The position numbers and the translations under genes were made by a program. 64,000 nt of DNA from Alcanivoracaceae bacterium (GTDB taxonomy: Bacteria; Pseudomonadota; Gammaproteobacteria; Pseudomonadales; Alcanivoracaceae). The notes under the pieces are model-generated. The model saw only the letters and a program-made list of their open reading frames with translations. It ran no database searches and was not told the DNA's origin. Shown piece by piece: positions 40,989-49,247 of the stretch (position 1 is the first letter of the stretch; the number at the start of each line of letters is the position of its first letter). The stretch covers positions 36,011 through 100,010 of the forward strand of contig PAJO01000028.1 of the NCBI GenBank assembly GCA_002706085.1, in the 5' to 3' direction.

Positions 40989-41897
40989 CTAGCCCATCAG
41001 CTGCGGGCATAAGCCGCCCGGGACATTCAGTACCCAGTCGCGCACGGCCAGGATGGCGGGGTCGTCCTGGCGGCTTTCCGGGTACACCAGATAGAACGGC
41101 TTGCCTTCCAGCTCCGGGCCAAAGGGTTGCACTAGCCGTCCTTGTGTCAGCTCATCTTCAATCAAGGGCCGACTCATCAGGGCAACCCCCTGCCCGCCGA
41201 TTGCGGCGGAAATGGCGTGGGTCTCATCGGAGAATTCCAGACCCGCACTGACATCCAGGCCCGGTACTTTCGCGCGCTTTTGCCAGCCCGCCCAATCCAT
41301 GGGGGTAACGGAAGCGCCGTGGGGACGGAAGTGGATTAGTGGGTGTTGGGGGAGCTGCGCCGGGTCGGTCAGGTTCAGGTAGGGGCTGCAGGCAGGGATA
41401 AAGTGATTATCGAACAACTTCTCTGCCACCAGCCCCGGCCAGTGGCCATCGCCGTAGCGGATGGCCAGATCGGCGCTGACCCCATCCAGTGCCACGGATT
41501 CGTGGGAGGCATGGGTGCGCAGGTCGATATCGGGATGGGCGTCACGGAGTATGCACACCCAGGGCAACAACCAGCGCACGGCAACCGCGGGGGTCGTGGA
41601 GAGAGTGACCGCCTGACGCACCGGCATGCTCTGCAACCGCGCCACCGCCTCCCCAATGCTGTCGAACGCCACTTCAAGAGTCTGAAATAACTCCCTGCCC
41701 TGTGGCGTGAGTAGCAACTGCCTGGGCTTGCGCACAAACAGCGCGACGCCCAGGGCCTCTTCCAGCCCGCGAATATGATGACTGATGGCCGTGGCGGTGA
41801 CCGACAGTTCATTGGCGGCGTTTTTGGCGCTTTCGTGTCGGGCGGCCGCTTCAAAGGCTCGCAGGGCAGAAAGGGACGGCAATCGGCGATGGCTCAT
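40989..41897 (-). CDS. LysR-family transcriptional regulator (GcvA-like)
   Basis: In about 302 residues: an N-terminal winged helix-turn-helix (LSALRAFEAAARHESAKNAA, SVTATAISHHIRGLEE) and a C-terminal effector-binding domain (WLLPWVCILRDAHPDID; ADLAIRYGDGHWPG). The AIRYG motif places it in the GcvA/AmpR branch. ATG at 41897 is chosen because longer forms would run through a likely operator at 41901-41913. It is divergent from an azoreductase gene, the usual target arrangement for a LysR protein, so it probably controls that enzyme in response to a quinone, dye or other electrophile. Confidence 0.88.
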   Translation of the reverse strand: MSHRRLPSLSALRAFEAAARHESAKNAANELSVTATAISHHIRGLEEALGVALFVRKPRQLLLTPQGRELFQTLEVAFDSIGEAVARLQSMPVRQAVTLSTTPAVAVRWLLPWVCILRDAHPDIDLRTHASHESVALDGVSADLAIRYGDGHWPGLVAEKLFDNHFIPACSPYLNLTDPAQLPQHPLIHFRPHGASVTPMDWAGWQKRAKVPGLDVSAGLEFSDETHAISAAIGGQGVALMSRPLIEDELTQGRLVQPFGPELEGKPFYLVYPESRQDDPAILAVRDWVLNVPGGLCPQLMG

Positions 41898-41900
41898 AGC

Positions 41901-42001
41901 TGAGTTCCACTCATTCATAGCAACAAATAATGATCGTTTGTGGGTGCTTAACCACTGGCGATAGGCTGATTTCACGCCAAAACATGAATGAGTTCAACTC
42001 A
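41901..42001. promoter_or_regulatory. Paired LysR boxes between the regulator and the azoreductase
   Basis: A perfect 13-bp palindrome TGAGTTCAACTCA (41989-42001) has the T-N11-A form of a LysR box. A near-copy TGAGTTCCACTCA is at 41901-41913. With their flanks (ATGAATGAGT and the inverse) the two form a 17-bp imperfect inverted repeat 82 bp apart. The second copy lies next to the LysR start, so the site probably serves autoregulation as well as activation. Confidence 0.6.
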
Positions 42002-42021
42002 CAATATCAAGGAGCCATACC

Positions 42022-42726
42022 ATGCCCCATATTCTGCAACTGGATGCCAGCGCCCGCCCCGGGCAGGCCGGAATTAATGAACACGGCTCGGTAAGCCGTC
42101 GGCTGACTCAGCGTTTCGTGCGCGCCTGGCTTGCCCACCAGCCGGACACCAGCGTCACGCACCGGGATCTGGGAGCCACCCCGCCCTCTTTTATCGACCA
42201 GAACTGGATTGCCTCCGCCTTCGCGTCGCCTGGACAGCAGCAGCCCTGGATGCGCGACGTCCTTGCGGAAAGCGACCGCCTGGTGGATGAACTGATTGAC
42301 GCTGACATCCTGGTGATCGGCGCCCCGCTCTACAACTTCGGCATGCCCGCAGCGTTGAAAGCCTGGGTAGATCAGATTGTTCGCATGGGCCGCACGGTGG
42401 AGTATGACGAAACCCATCCCGAAGCCCCCTTTACCGCCCTGCTCAGCGATCGCCCCCGCCATGCAGTGATTCTGTCCTCACGGGGCGGGGCCGGGTTTGA
42501 GCCCGGCGGCGAGCTGGCTGCGTTGAATCATCTGGAGCCCAGCCTGACCACCGTACTGGAATTCATTGGCATTACCCGCATCCACCGCATTGCCGTCGAA
42601 CACCAGGAGGAAGGCGGCGACGTGCTGGCCGCCTCCATCAAGCATGCGGAGGAGCAAATCGAAGCACAGGTTGCGCAACTACAGGATAGTCTGAACGAAG
42701 AGGGGAATATGGCGCGCCTTGCCTGA
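42022..42726 (+). CDS. azoR: FMN-dependent NADH-azoreductase / quinone reductase
   Basis: This 234-residue flavodoxin-fold protein opens with HILQLDASARPG, followed by GSVSRRLTQRFV, the FMN-phosphate site. It then has IGAPLYNFGMPAALKAWVDQ, the typical AzoR motif PMYNF..P..LK.W.D, and SRGGAGF. It should reduce quinones and azo compounds with NAD(P)H, protecting against electrophiles. CAAGGAGCC lies before the ATG. It is divergent from a LysR gene with two palindromic boxes between them. Confidence 0.9.
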   Translation: MPHILQLDASARPGQAGINEHGSVSRRLTQRFVRAWLAHQPDTSVTHRDLGATPPSFIDQNWIASAFASPGQQQPWMRDVLAESDRLVDELIDADILVIGAPLYNFGMPAALKAWVDQIVRMGRTVEYDETHPEAPFTALLSDRPRHAVILSSRGGAGFEPGGELAALNHLEPSLTTVLEFIGITRIHRIAVEHQEEGGDVLAASIKHAEEQIEAQVAQLQDSLNEEGNMARLA

Positions 42727-42833
42727 ACGCCGGCGCTCAGGCAAGGCCTCCAATTTCCGACCCCGCTCCAAAACGGCAGGGCGGGTAACAGAATCTGGCT
42801 TCTCCCTGGTTTTTTAGCAGAGAAACCTCGGCA

Positions 42834-42868
42834 GGCGCCATGCTTACATGGCGCCCCCGCGAAGCAGG
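42834..42868 (+). repeat. REP-like hairpin (copy 2)
   Basis: GGCGCCATG-CTTA-CATGGCGCC (42834-42842 / 42847-42855), followed by CCCGCGAAGCAGG. It shares the GCCATGCT-CATGGCG-CCCGCGAAGC layout with the copy at 31305. The surrounding gap 42727-43009 has no other supported feature. Confidence 0.6.
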
Positions 42869-43009
42869 TTTGAAAGACCTCCCCCCATAAATGATGCGAG
42901 AGCTAAACCAGGCCGCTCAGGTAGGGGCACGTGGCAAGACGTTACCCTCGCGTTCCGTGAACCCGAGGGTTGTTTAGGGTGACTGGTTCGCAGGCACACC
43001 ATCGAAAGT

Positions 43010-43318
43010 CTACGCCCTAGGCTCTCTCCCAAGAAGGTGGACAGCCGGGTTTTGTCGTTCGTGCAAGACCGCGATCACTAGATACCCGGCCTCATCTTCA
43101 GTAAAGAAAATAAAGTGATGCTGGCAGCGAAAAGAAAAGACATCCGGCAAGGATGGATAAACCACTGCCGACTTAACTCCACCGCGACCAAGCCGCTCCA
43201 GGCAATGATTCAGGGCCTCCCGGTATTTCTGAACGTGGGAGCGACCCCAGGTTCTCAGTGTGTAGCGAATGATTTCTCTAATGTCTTCTTCGGCCTCGTC
43301 CGTGAGTCCATATTCCAT
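43010..43318 (-). CDS. RelE/ParE-family toxin
   Basis: This 102-residue protein has the ParE pattern: LTDEAEEDIREIIRYTLRTWG near the start (quoted in part: EEDIREIIRYTLRTWG), then KYREALNHCLERLG, FSFRCQHHFIFF and IAVLHERQNP. The last motif is the conserved (V/I)L.....P end of ParE toxins, which poison DNA gyrase; RelE-type RNA cleavage is less likely without the catalytic Arg/Tyr set. The ATG abuts the antitoxin stop (TGAATG), so the pair is translationally coupled. Frame is intact, unlike the ParE gene at 31430. Confidence 0.87.
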   Translation of the reverse strand: MEYGLTDEAEEDIREIIRYTLRTWGRSHVQKYREALNHCLERLGRGGVKSAVVYPSLPDVFSFRCQHHFIFFTEDEAGYLVIAVLHERQNPAVHLLGREPRA

Positions 43319-43570
43319 TCAGCTTTTTTCCTCTTCCCTGAGCACCTGATCAACGATCTCATCCACCGTAGCGCTGGAACGGGATCCTTTTCTGGCCGCC
43401 TCCAAGCGCGTCTTCAATAACGCCTCAAGCGCAGCCAGTGTTTGCTCTTCCTCACTGGCATCACCAAGCACCCTTTCCAGCACATAGGTCTTCAGGGATT
43501 TTCCCTCAAGGGCAGCAGAAGCTTTGAGCAGCTGGTGTTGCTCTTGTGTGAGTTCGATGGACAGACGCAT
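43319..43570 (-). CDS. Antitoxin of the ParE-type toxin
   Basis: This 83-residue protein has an N-terminal ribbon-helix-helix-like segment (MRLSIELTQEQHQLLKASA, with GKSLKTYVLERVL) and an acidic/helical tail (EALLKTRLEAARKG, EIVDQVLREEEK). The RHH start suggests DNA binding and autoregulation; the tail would wrap the toxin. ATG at 43570 is chosen over a more distant frame start because the RHH strand then begins at residue 1. It precedes and touches the toxin gene. Confidence 0.82.
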   Translation of the reverse strand: MRLSIELTQEQHQLLKASAALEGKSLKTYVLERVLGDASEEEQTLAALEALLKTRLEAARKGSRSSATVDEIVDQVLREEEKS

Positions 43571-43684
43571 CTCAGCTCCATTTTTGAACAAATGAACATT
43601 TGTATTTAATGACAACAACTAGCCTAAGTCAAAAACTTTACAAAACTCAATTAGTCTAATAATGTCTCAAAAAAGGAGATCAAC

Positions 43685-44152
43685 ATGAATAATCAACAAG
43701 CCCGTTCGCTCAGGGAACTCCTAGAAGACGCCGCATTTCTGGTTTCCAGCAATGCCCCTGCTCGCGAAGTCCATGCAAAACTGGTCCGCTGCCTTGCCAT
43801 CCTTGAACCCGTTTGTGAAGCCTCTGCCTCGGATGAGGACGACACAACCGAAGAGGTCCGCAAGGTTGCTCGTCGGCTAAACCTGTGGGCCAAGCGCCAA
43901 ACTCAGATTAATTCTCGAATATTGATTGCCTGGCTAACATTGCGTCGTGCCGGCCAACAGCGCATCACAGAAGCAGATCTTAGGCATGCACTCGATGATG
44001 AGCCCAGTTTTGCTACCAACTTTACTCAAATGAAGATCATTGCCGACCGCAATCACGGCAAAGTCTTCGAGCTAAAAGGCGAAGTTGTCGCAATCTGGCC
44101 GCCCGTTGCCCGGTATGTGGACACCTTTGAGCAACAAGTCTTCGGGGAGTGA
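43685..44152 (+). CDS. Hypothetical protein, first of an unknown two-gene unit
   Basis: This 155-residue cytoplasmic protein is not recognised. It has a helical N-terminus (LRELLEDAAFLVSS), an acidic linker (ASDEDDTTEE), and a central region (RVLIAWLTLRRAGQQRITEADLRHAL-like; seen as INSRILIAWLTLRRAG and QRITEADLRHAL) that looks like a small winged helix. AAAGGAGAT lies just before ATG at 43685. It overlaps the start of the next gene, with which it is translationally coupled, and is divergent from the ParE/antitoxin pair. Confidence 0.7.
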   Translation: MNNQQARSLRELLEDAAFLVSSNAPAREVHAKLVRCLAILEPVCEASASDEDDTTEEVRKVARRLNLWAKRQTQINSRILIAWLTLRRAGQQRITEADLRHALDDEPSFATNFTQMKIIADRNHGKVFELKGEVVAIWPPVARYVDTFEQQVFGE

Positions 44153-44820
44153 ACATGAACCTTGATCGATTCATGCCAGATCTCATCCTGGAGATGGAAA
44201 AGTGGGGAAGTGCGCACGAAGCTGGATGCTCTTCCCTGATCCAGGAAGACATCTCAGCTCAATCTGTAGCGAAAGCAGTCATGCATGCCAGAACGTGGCT
44301 GAATCTTCTGGAGAAGCAGAGACTGCGCAGGGTCATTAAAGGCTTTATCTTGATCTCACGTCATTTTCCTACCGGCATCATGATGAGCGCCTCTCCCTGT
44401 CGAACCCTGTATGAGAACTATGCATCCCGCTTTCCGGAGCACGAAGCGGAGATTTATCGCTGGATTACAGAATACCGGAACAATCCTTATGACCCATTTG
44501 GCACACATGAGCCAAATCTGCCAGATACTCTCGAAGCCTATAGAAAAGCCAGTGCCGCAAAGGCCTTACAGAAGCGCCTTAACATCACCCGCAGTGAAAA
44601 GGAAAAACACCAGGCAAAATTACTCAAGAAAGAAATGGAAATGCGAAAAGCCAATACCAATTTGGCCACGGCAATAGAACGCGGGGATCTGCCAGCGGTG
44701 AAAGCATTGGTCCGCAATGGCGCCAATCCAATTCTGCCTTGTGGTCAGCATAGCAGTCACCTTGAATTGGCGCGCTCTTGTGGCCAGACCGGCATTGCCG
44801 AGTGGCTTGCGAATCTCTGA
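44149..44820 (+). CDS. Hypothetical protein with C-terminal ankyrin-like segment
   Basis: The product is 223 residues from GTG at 44149, whose GTG overlaps the upstream TGA, or 221 from the ATG at 44155. The first 150 residues are unrecognised and contain a Lys/Glu-rich helix (SEKEKHQAKLLKKEMEM). The C-terminus carries one to two ankyrin-like repeats (NLATAIERGDLPAVKALVRNGAN, quoted in part: ERGDLPAVKALVRNGANP, then LELARSCGQTGIAEWL). Ankyrin repeats bind proteins. The two-gene unit sits in an accessory stretch beside a toxin-antitoxin pair; a defence or regulatory role is possible but unsupported. Confidence 0.65.
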   Translation: MNMNLDRFMPDLILEMEKWGSAHEAGCSSLIQEDISAQSVAKAVMHARTWLNLLEKQRLRRVIKGFILISRHFPTGIMMSASPCRTLYENYASRFPEHEAEIYRWITEYRNNPYDPFGTHEPNLPDTLEAYRKASAAKALQKRLNITRSEKEKHQAKLLKKEMEMRKANTNLATAIERGDLPAVKALVRNGANPILPCGQHSSHLELARSCGQTGIAEWLANL

Positions 44821-44865
44821 CAGCAACAGCAGGCGATAACTGATTGCCCCCTTGCTCGATGCCAA

Positions 44866-44929
44866 GCCATTTCGCTTGCAGGCAAGCTCCCACAGGGAGG
44901 CCAGTTTGACCGGGGAGCATAGGCTCCCA
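44866..44929 (-). repeat. REP-like hairpins (copy 3)
   Basis: Read on the minus strand, CCCTGTGGGAGCTTGC-CT-GCAAGCGAAATGGC matches the Pseudomonas REP layout (TGTGGGAGC, hairpin, GCGAA). A second hairpin GGGAGC-ATAG-GCTCCC follows at 44913-44928. It lies between two convergent genes and may end transcription from both sides. Confidence 0.55.
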
Positions 44930-44950
44930 CTTAGCAGGAGCCAGCCCGAA

Positions 44951-45883
44951 TCAACCGGCGGCTGTGTACCGGTAGGCTTCCGGGTGTTTGCGGGCATCGT
45001 CGATGGCGCGCCAGGCCAGCGGGATGTAGCGGTCTTTTTCGGGGACTTTCGGGTAAGCCTTGCGGACCGCCCAGCAGAATGCCTTGAAGAACGCCTTGTC
45101 GGCCCGGTTGTAGCGCAGCCCGGCCTTGCGGCGGTAGTTTTCTGGCAGGGTGGCCACGGTGAGGCGGTACATGAAGACGCTGAATGGCAGCATCATCAGC
45201 TTCCAAAGCCAGCGCGGCAGCTGGCCTTCGAGCTGTGGGGGGACGGGATAGTTGCTGTAGTGCCCGGGGATCATCATGTCGCCCAGCGCCTCGTTGTGTG
45301 CATCGAGACGGGTTTCGATAATCTGGTTGAAGTGCTCCCAGTAGGCCTCTTCCGTCTGCGGAATAAAGCGCTCGGCAATGCCCAGCATCGCCGCCATTTG
45401 CTTCCATTCAGCAAAATGCTCGGCGCGCTGTGCTGCGCTCAGGGGCTCGCCAAACCACTCATACATCTTGACCACGGAGTAGAACCCGGTCTCGTGCACC
45501 CAAGAGTAGGCTTCCGGGTCGAGGGCGAAGAACTTGTTGCCCTGCTTGTCGGTGCCCTTGATCGAGCGATGCAGCTCGCGCAGGCGGCGGCCCATTTCGA
45601 TAGCCTTTTCCGGGCGAGAATACACCACCGGCCAGAGCAGCTCCGTCGACCCTTTGGCGCGGCCCCAGGGGTCGTTCAGGTATTTCTTGTCCACCGTCAC
45701 CGCGGCATTAATCACCGGGTGGGCGGATTGCAAGATAAATGCCTGGGGCAGCATCAGATGAAACAGGTAGGAACCGAAGTCTTTCCACATGAGAGAACCG
45801 GGCAACAATGGAACCGGGTCTTTCTCTTGGGGCTGGCTGGCACGGGTATTATTGTTCTTCACTGCCTTCGCGGCGTCAGTCAT
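44951..45883 (-). CDS. MpaB-like oxygenase family protein (DUF2236)
   Basis: This 310-residue protein belongs to the DUF2236/MpaB family, haem-dependent membrane or lipid-associated oxygenases related to latex-clearing proteins. Family segments are LMLPQAFILQSAHPVINAAV, DPWGRAKGSTELLWPVVYS, WVHETGFYSVVKMYEWFG with the conserved His, and the C-terminal LRYNRADKAFFKAF. ATG at 45883 has CAGGAG at good spacing; the longer frame to 46054 is not conserved in type. It should act on hydrophobic substrates, in keeping with the lipid-oriented gene set. The exact substrate cannot be told. Confidence 0.85.
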   Translation of the reverse strand: MTDAAKAVKNNNTRASQPQEKDPVPLLPGSLMWKDFGSYLFHLMLPQAFILQSAHPVINAAVTVDKKYLNDPWGRAKGSTELLWPVVYSRPEKAIEMGRRLRELHRSIKGTDKQGNKFFALDPEAYSWVHETGFYSVVKMYEWFGEPLSAAQRAEHFAEWKQMAAMLGIAERFIPQTEEAYWEHFNQIIETRLDAHNEALGDMMIPGHYSNYPVPPQLEGQLPRWLWKLMMLPFSVFMYRLTVATLPENYRRKAGLRYNRADKAFFKAFCWAVRKAYPKVPEKDRYIPLAWRAIDDARKHPEAYRYTAAG

Positions 45884-46282
45884 GGCCATTCTCCTGTCTG
45901 GGCACGCTTCACGCGCCTGCCAAATCGCCGGGGCCAGCCCGGCTGAGACAAGATTCATTCTGTGTGCCCACGTTGGCCGATTCAACAAGGCAAGCCCGTA
46001 ACTAAACGAATAATGCATTCCTGTTACGGGAAGGCGCCACGCATAGATCTGCACACCGCTTAACGCGCTAAATCCGTCTGACGTGAAATAGGTGGGTGTC
46101 CCCGATTGGAGGGGGCTTGTTTAGTCCCACGCCCTGCTCCTCTTGCAACGCCCCCTCCCCAAAAGAGGACATCACCGGCACCGACAGGCGCCCGCAAAGT
46201 TGGCACGGTTCCCGCACTAACAAGGGTATCTGCTGCCTTGCCGGCAGCCTGGCTCAACACCCGACAGACAAAGAGGTGCCTT

Positions 46283-46702
46283 ATGGATTCGGTATCGATT
46301 AAAGACCTGATGTGTACCCGTTACGCCACCATCCGCCCGGAAATGCCGGTGGTAGAGGCCTCGGGCAACCTGATCAAGCACGATATGCTGGGCAGCCCGG
46401 TCACCGACGAGGCCGGAACATTGCTGGGCTGGATCAGTGAGCGCGAATGCCTGCAGGCCGCACTGCAGGTGGTGTATCACAACCAGCGGGTCGCCACGGT
46501 AAAGGACCTGATGCAGACCGACGTTCTCACGGTATCTGTGGGTGACGACGTGCTGACCCTGGCCCAGCAGATGCTGAATGCCAAGCCGAAGATCTACCCG
46601 GTGGTGGATGCCAGCAACAAGGTGCTGGGAGTGATCAGCCGCCGCCATATTCTGAACATGCTGGACCAGAAACTGGCAGAGCTAAGCAAAAAGGCGGGCT
46701 AG
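46283..46702 (+). CDS. CBS-domain protein
   Basis: This 139-residue protein consists of a pair of CBS domains: VSIKDLMCTRYATIRPEMPV with GSPVTDEAGTLLGWISERE, and VKDLMQTDVLTVSVGDDV with IYPVVDASNKVLGVISRRHI. CBS pairs bind adenosine nucleotides (AMP, ATP, S-adenosylmethionine) and act as energy sensors or partners of other enzymes. AAGAGG precedes the ATG at 46283. It stands alone, upstream of a membrane protein on the other strand. Its partner cannot be told. Confidence 0.88.
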   Translation: MDSVSIKDLMCTRYATIRPEMPVVEASGNLIKHDMLGSPVTDEAGTLLGWISERECLQAALQVVYHNQRVATVKDLMQTDVLTVSVGDDVLTLAQQMLNAKPKIYPVVDASNKVLGVISRRHILNMLDQKLAELSKKAG

Positions 46703-46813
46703 GCGGTGCGCATAATCGGTGCAATTTTGCACCCGAAAAGCGCACCACAATGGATCATCGATTATTGGGGGGCGGTGATAACGCCCTGCCAACACACCTA
46801 ATCGCCAGTGTGT

Positions 46814-47227
46814 TTAGCGCGAGCGGGTGAGCTGCATCCACACGGCCAACCCCAGCCCCCAGGCCCCATTGACGATGAGGCCGCCGATCACTTTGCTGGC
46901 GTTCACGTCCAGGCCTTTCATGGGAAACACCACCAGCATGGCCACTGCGGTGGGGCCCAGCGCGCCGATGACCGCTGCACCCAGCCAGTAGCCAGCGCCT
47001 TTCCAGCGGCGGATCAGCCACCACACGGGCAGCCCCCACACCCCACCCCAAAACGCCAGGGAAATGACCTGCGGAACGCCAAGGGGCGGTACCGGGTTCA
47101 TATTCCAGGGGAAGGCCGGAATCATCCCGCCCAACCAGAACAGGGCCAAAACACCCTGGTGAAAGATCAGCGTGGCGAGAAAACCACCAGTAAAGGCTTG
47201 CAGCCACTGTTGTCGGGAATGGGCCAT
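46814..47227 (-). CDS. Hypothetical membrane protein
   Basis: This 137-residue protein has about four membrane segments (FTGGFLATLIFHQGVLALFW, LAFWGGVWGLPVWWLI, LGAAVIGALGPTAVAMLVVF, VIGGLIVNGAWGLGLAVW). It resembles small inner-membrane proteins of unknown function found in Pseudomonas and relatives. It lies next to another small unknown on the same strand (gap about 51 bases). Confidence 0.72.
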   Translation of the reverse strand: MAHSRQQWLQAFTGGFLATLIFHQGVLALFWLGGMIPAFPWNMNPVPPLGVPQVISLAFWGGVWGLPVWWLIRRWKGAGYWLGAAVIGALGPTAVAMLVVFPMKGLDVNASKVIGGLIVNGAWGLGLAVWMQLTRSR

Positions 47228-47278
47228 GGGGACTCCTGTGGACGGATCATTGCCGCCCCGAGTCTACCGGCAATGACA

Positions 47279-47758
47279 CTATTTCGATAACGGCAATGTG
47301 ACGATCTGGGTGATCTTGAGCCCGGCAGCCCCGTCGCTCACGAGGCTGTCAGTGTCCTGCGGATCCACGGCCACGGCCACGCCTTGCGCGGGCCGCTCGC
47401 CGGGATAATGCAGCAGCCCCATGCAGGCCCACAAGGCGGCCCGCTGGCCACCGGCCTGCCGGATCTGTTGCAGCTCCTGCCCGGAACAAGGGGCCAGGTC
47501 GCGCAGGCTGCTGTAGCGAATCAGCTCAAGCTGCGCTGCGGTGCCAGGGCGCGAGATCAGCGGTTCGGTCATGACCCCTTGCAGGCATTCTGAGCGGATC
47601 GCCGAGGCCTGTGTGGCACAGTTTTGTACTGCGCTCACCCGGAAGGCGGTGGCGTACAGCAGGTTAACGTCCTGGGGCCAGCCACCACAGGCGAGCGCCA
47701 GCACCGGCAGGCCGCTCAGCATCCACGTGATCCATGGTTTCCGCATGGTCTTTCTCAT
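47279..47758 (-). CDS. Hypothetical secreted protein
   Basis: This protein has a basic N-terminus and hydrophobic segment (ITWMLSGLPVLALAC) resembling a Sec signal; the Cys following LALA could be a weak lipobox, but the residues before it are not typical. The mature part of about 135 residues has several Cys and is not recognised. ATG at 47758 or 47746 both fit. It lies between the SDR gene and a small membrane protein gene on the same strand. Confidence 0.6.
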   Translation of the reverse strand: MRKTMRKPWITWMLSGLPVLALACGGWPQDVNLLYATAFRVSAVQNCATQASAIRSECLQGVMTEPLISRPGTAAQLELIRYSSLRDLAPCSGQELQQIRQAGGQRAALWACMGLLHYPGERPAQGVAVAVDPQDTDSLVSDGAAGLKITQIVTLPLSK

Positions 47759-47832
47759 TAGTTCGCGAGGTACCCAGCTTGTCATGGGCCAGCCAGTGCG
47801 GCATCCCCCTGTTGGGGGATGCGCTGGCCGTA

Positions 47833-48885
47833 TTAACGGCGGCGAACCAGGCCGTCTTCCAGCACCTGTTCGAAGTGGTCCCGAAGGGTGTCATCCACCG
47901 GGCGATAGGTTACGCCCAGGGTCTGGCTGCGACGGTTATCAAAGCGCAGCGGGTAACCCACATTGCGGCTGATGAACTTGCGGGTCACCGGGCCCATGAA
48001 CGGCCCCACGGCCCATACCACCGGCTTGGGGACTTTCATCATCGGGAATGGGTACTGCTTGCCGAACTGGCGACGCAGGCTGGCAGCGATATCCAGCATG
48101 GACACCGATTCGCTGACCAGAATGTAGCGGCCTTCGGCCTCGGCGGTGAAGGCGCCCAGCAAATGCGCTTGCGCCACTTCGCGCACATCCACCATGCCGT
48201 ACACCAGATCCGGCACCCCGGTGCGCAGTTTGCCGCGCCCCATGTCGAGCAGGGTGCCGATACTCGCGGAATGGCTGGCATTGGTCAGGGACGGCCCGTA
48301 CACCATACCCGGGTTGATGGTCACCAGATCCCAGCGGCTGCCTGGCTCACCGGTCTGGGCATCGTGGATTTTCCAGGCTTCCCGCTCGGCAGCCACCTTG
48401 GAGTACTGGTACGGGTTGTGATCCACGGTGCTGGTGGTATTCCAGTCGGCTTCGGTGAAGGCGTTCTTGCCCTTCATGTCGGTAGCGTCGCCATACACTG
48501 ACGCCACGCTGCTGGTCAGCACCACCCGCTTGAGGGTCTCGCAACGGTTGGCGGCGTTGAGCACATTGCGGGTACCTTCTACTGCCGGGCGCACCAGCGC
48601 TTCGTTGGCATCGGTAAAGCCATCGAGCACAAACGGAGACGCGGTGTGCATGAGCACATCGCACCCTGCCATGGGGGCATCAAAACTGTTGGCATCCAGC
48701 AGATCCGCCTTGAACAGTTTCAGGGTCCCGGGGGTGACATCGGCGATGGCATGCAGGTGATCGACACTGGCGGCCTTGTGGGGGTCTCGCACCGTGGCAT
48801 GAACCGTGTGGCCCGCTTCCAGCAAGTAGCGAACGATCCAGCCCGCGATATACCCGGACCCGCCGGTGACCATGACAGTAGACAT
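47833..48885 (-). CDS. NAD(P)-dependent epimerase/dihydroflavonol-4-reductase-like SDR
   Basis: This 350-residue extended short-chain dehydrogenase starts with the Rossmann motif VMVTGGSGYIAGWIV (TGxxGxxG) and has the catalytic residues in VVLTSSVASVYG and NPYQYSKVAAE (YxxxK as YQYSK). It follows the NADP-dependent ketone/aldehyde reductase (cinnamyl-alcohol/dihydroflavonol reductase) pattern. AAGGAG precedes ATG at 48885. It is divergent from the ferredoxin reductase gene, with a DesT-like palindrome between them. The substrate is unknown. Confidence 0.87.
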   Translation of the reverse strand: MSTVMVTGGSGYIAGWIVRYLLEAGHTVHATVRDPHKAASVDHLHAIADVTPGTLKLFKADLLDANSFDAPMAGCDVLMHTASPFVLDGFTDANEALVRPAVEGTRNVLNAANRCETLKRVVLTSSVASVYGDATDMKGKNAFTEADWNTTSTVDHNPYQYSKVAAEREAWKIHDAQTGEPGSRWDLVTINPGMVYGPSLTNASHSASIGTLLDMGRGKLRTGVPDLVYGMVDVREVAQAHLLGAFTAEAEGRYILVSESVSMLDIAASLRRQFGKQYPFPMMKVPKPVVWAVGPFMGPVTRKFISRNVGYPLRFDNRRSQTLGVTYRPVDDTLRDHFEQVLEDGLVRRR

Positions 48886-49026
48886 TAGGGACTCCTTCAT
48901 TTCACGAGCGCAGACACTAGCACGCTTGTGCCGCTTTATTGACAGCAGATCATGCCAATTTCCCGCCCGTCGCCCCCCCTTGAACACCGCAGGGGGTAGA
49001 CAGGCAGAAGGGATTCATTTTAGCCC

Positions 49027-49044
49027 TGTAAACACTTGTTCACA
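49027..49044 (+). promoter_or_regulatory. DesT/FabR-like operator upstream of the desaturase electron-transfer gene
   Basis: An 18-bp near-perfect palindrome TGTAAACACTTGTTCACA (8-2-8, one mismatch). On the minus strand it reads TGTGAACAAGTGTTTACA, close to the DesT operator AGTGAACGCTTGTTGACT of Pseudomonas, which controls desCB for fatty acid desaturation. It stands 204 bases before the reductase ATG. The fatty-acid desaturation context supports the assignment; no desT-like gene is in the window. Confidence 0.55.
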
Positions 49045-49247
49045 TCGAGCAAATTATGTATTGCTGCCGTGGTGTTACGTACAGATCCGGTACAAACCTT
49101 GGATTCCTGGCCACCACCGGGAGGATGCTCAAAAACGGGCATGCGCCCGCACTAACACAAGACTACAACGGAACATGGCAGCCTGCTGCCGGCCCGGCCC
49201 ACCGGCCAAGCGACACCTCAGATAATGACAACGAAAGAGGAACCGTT

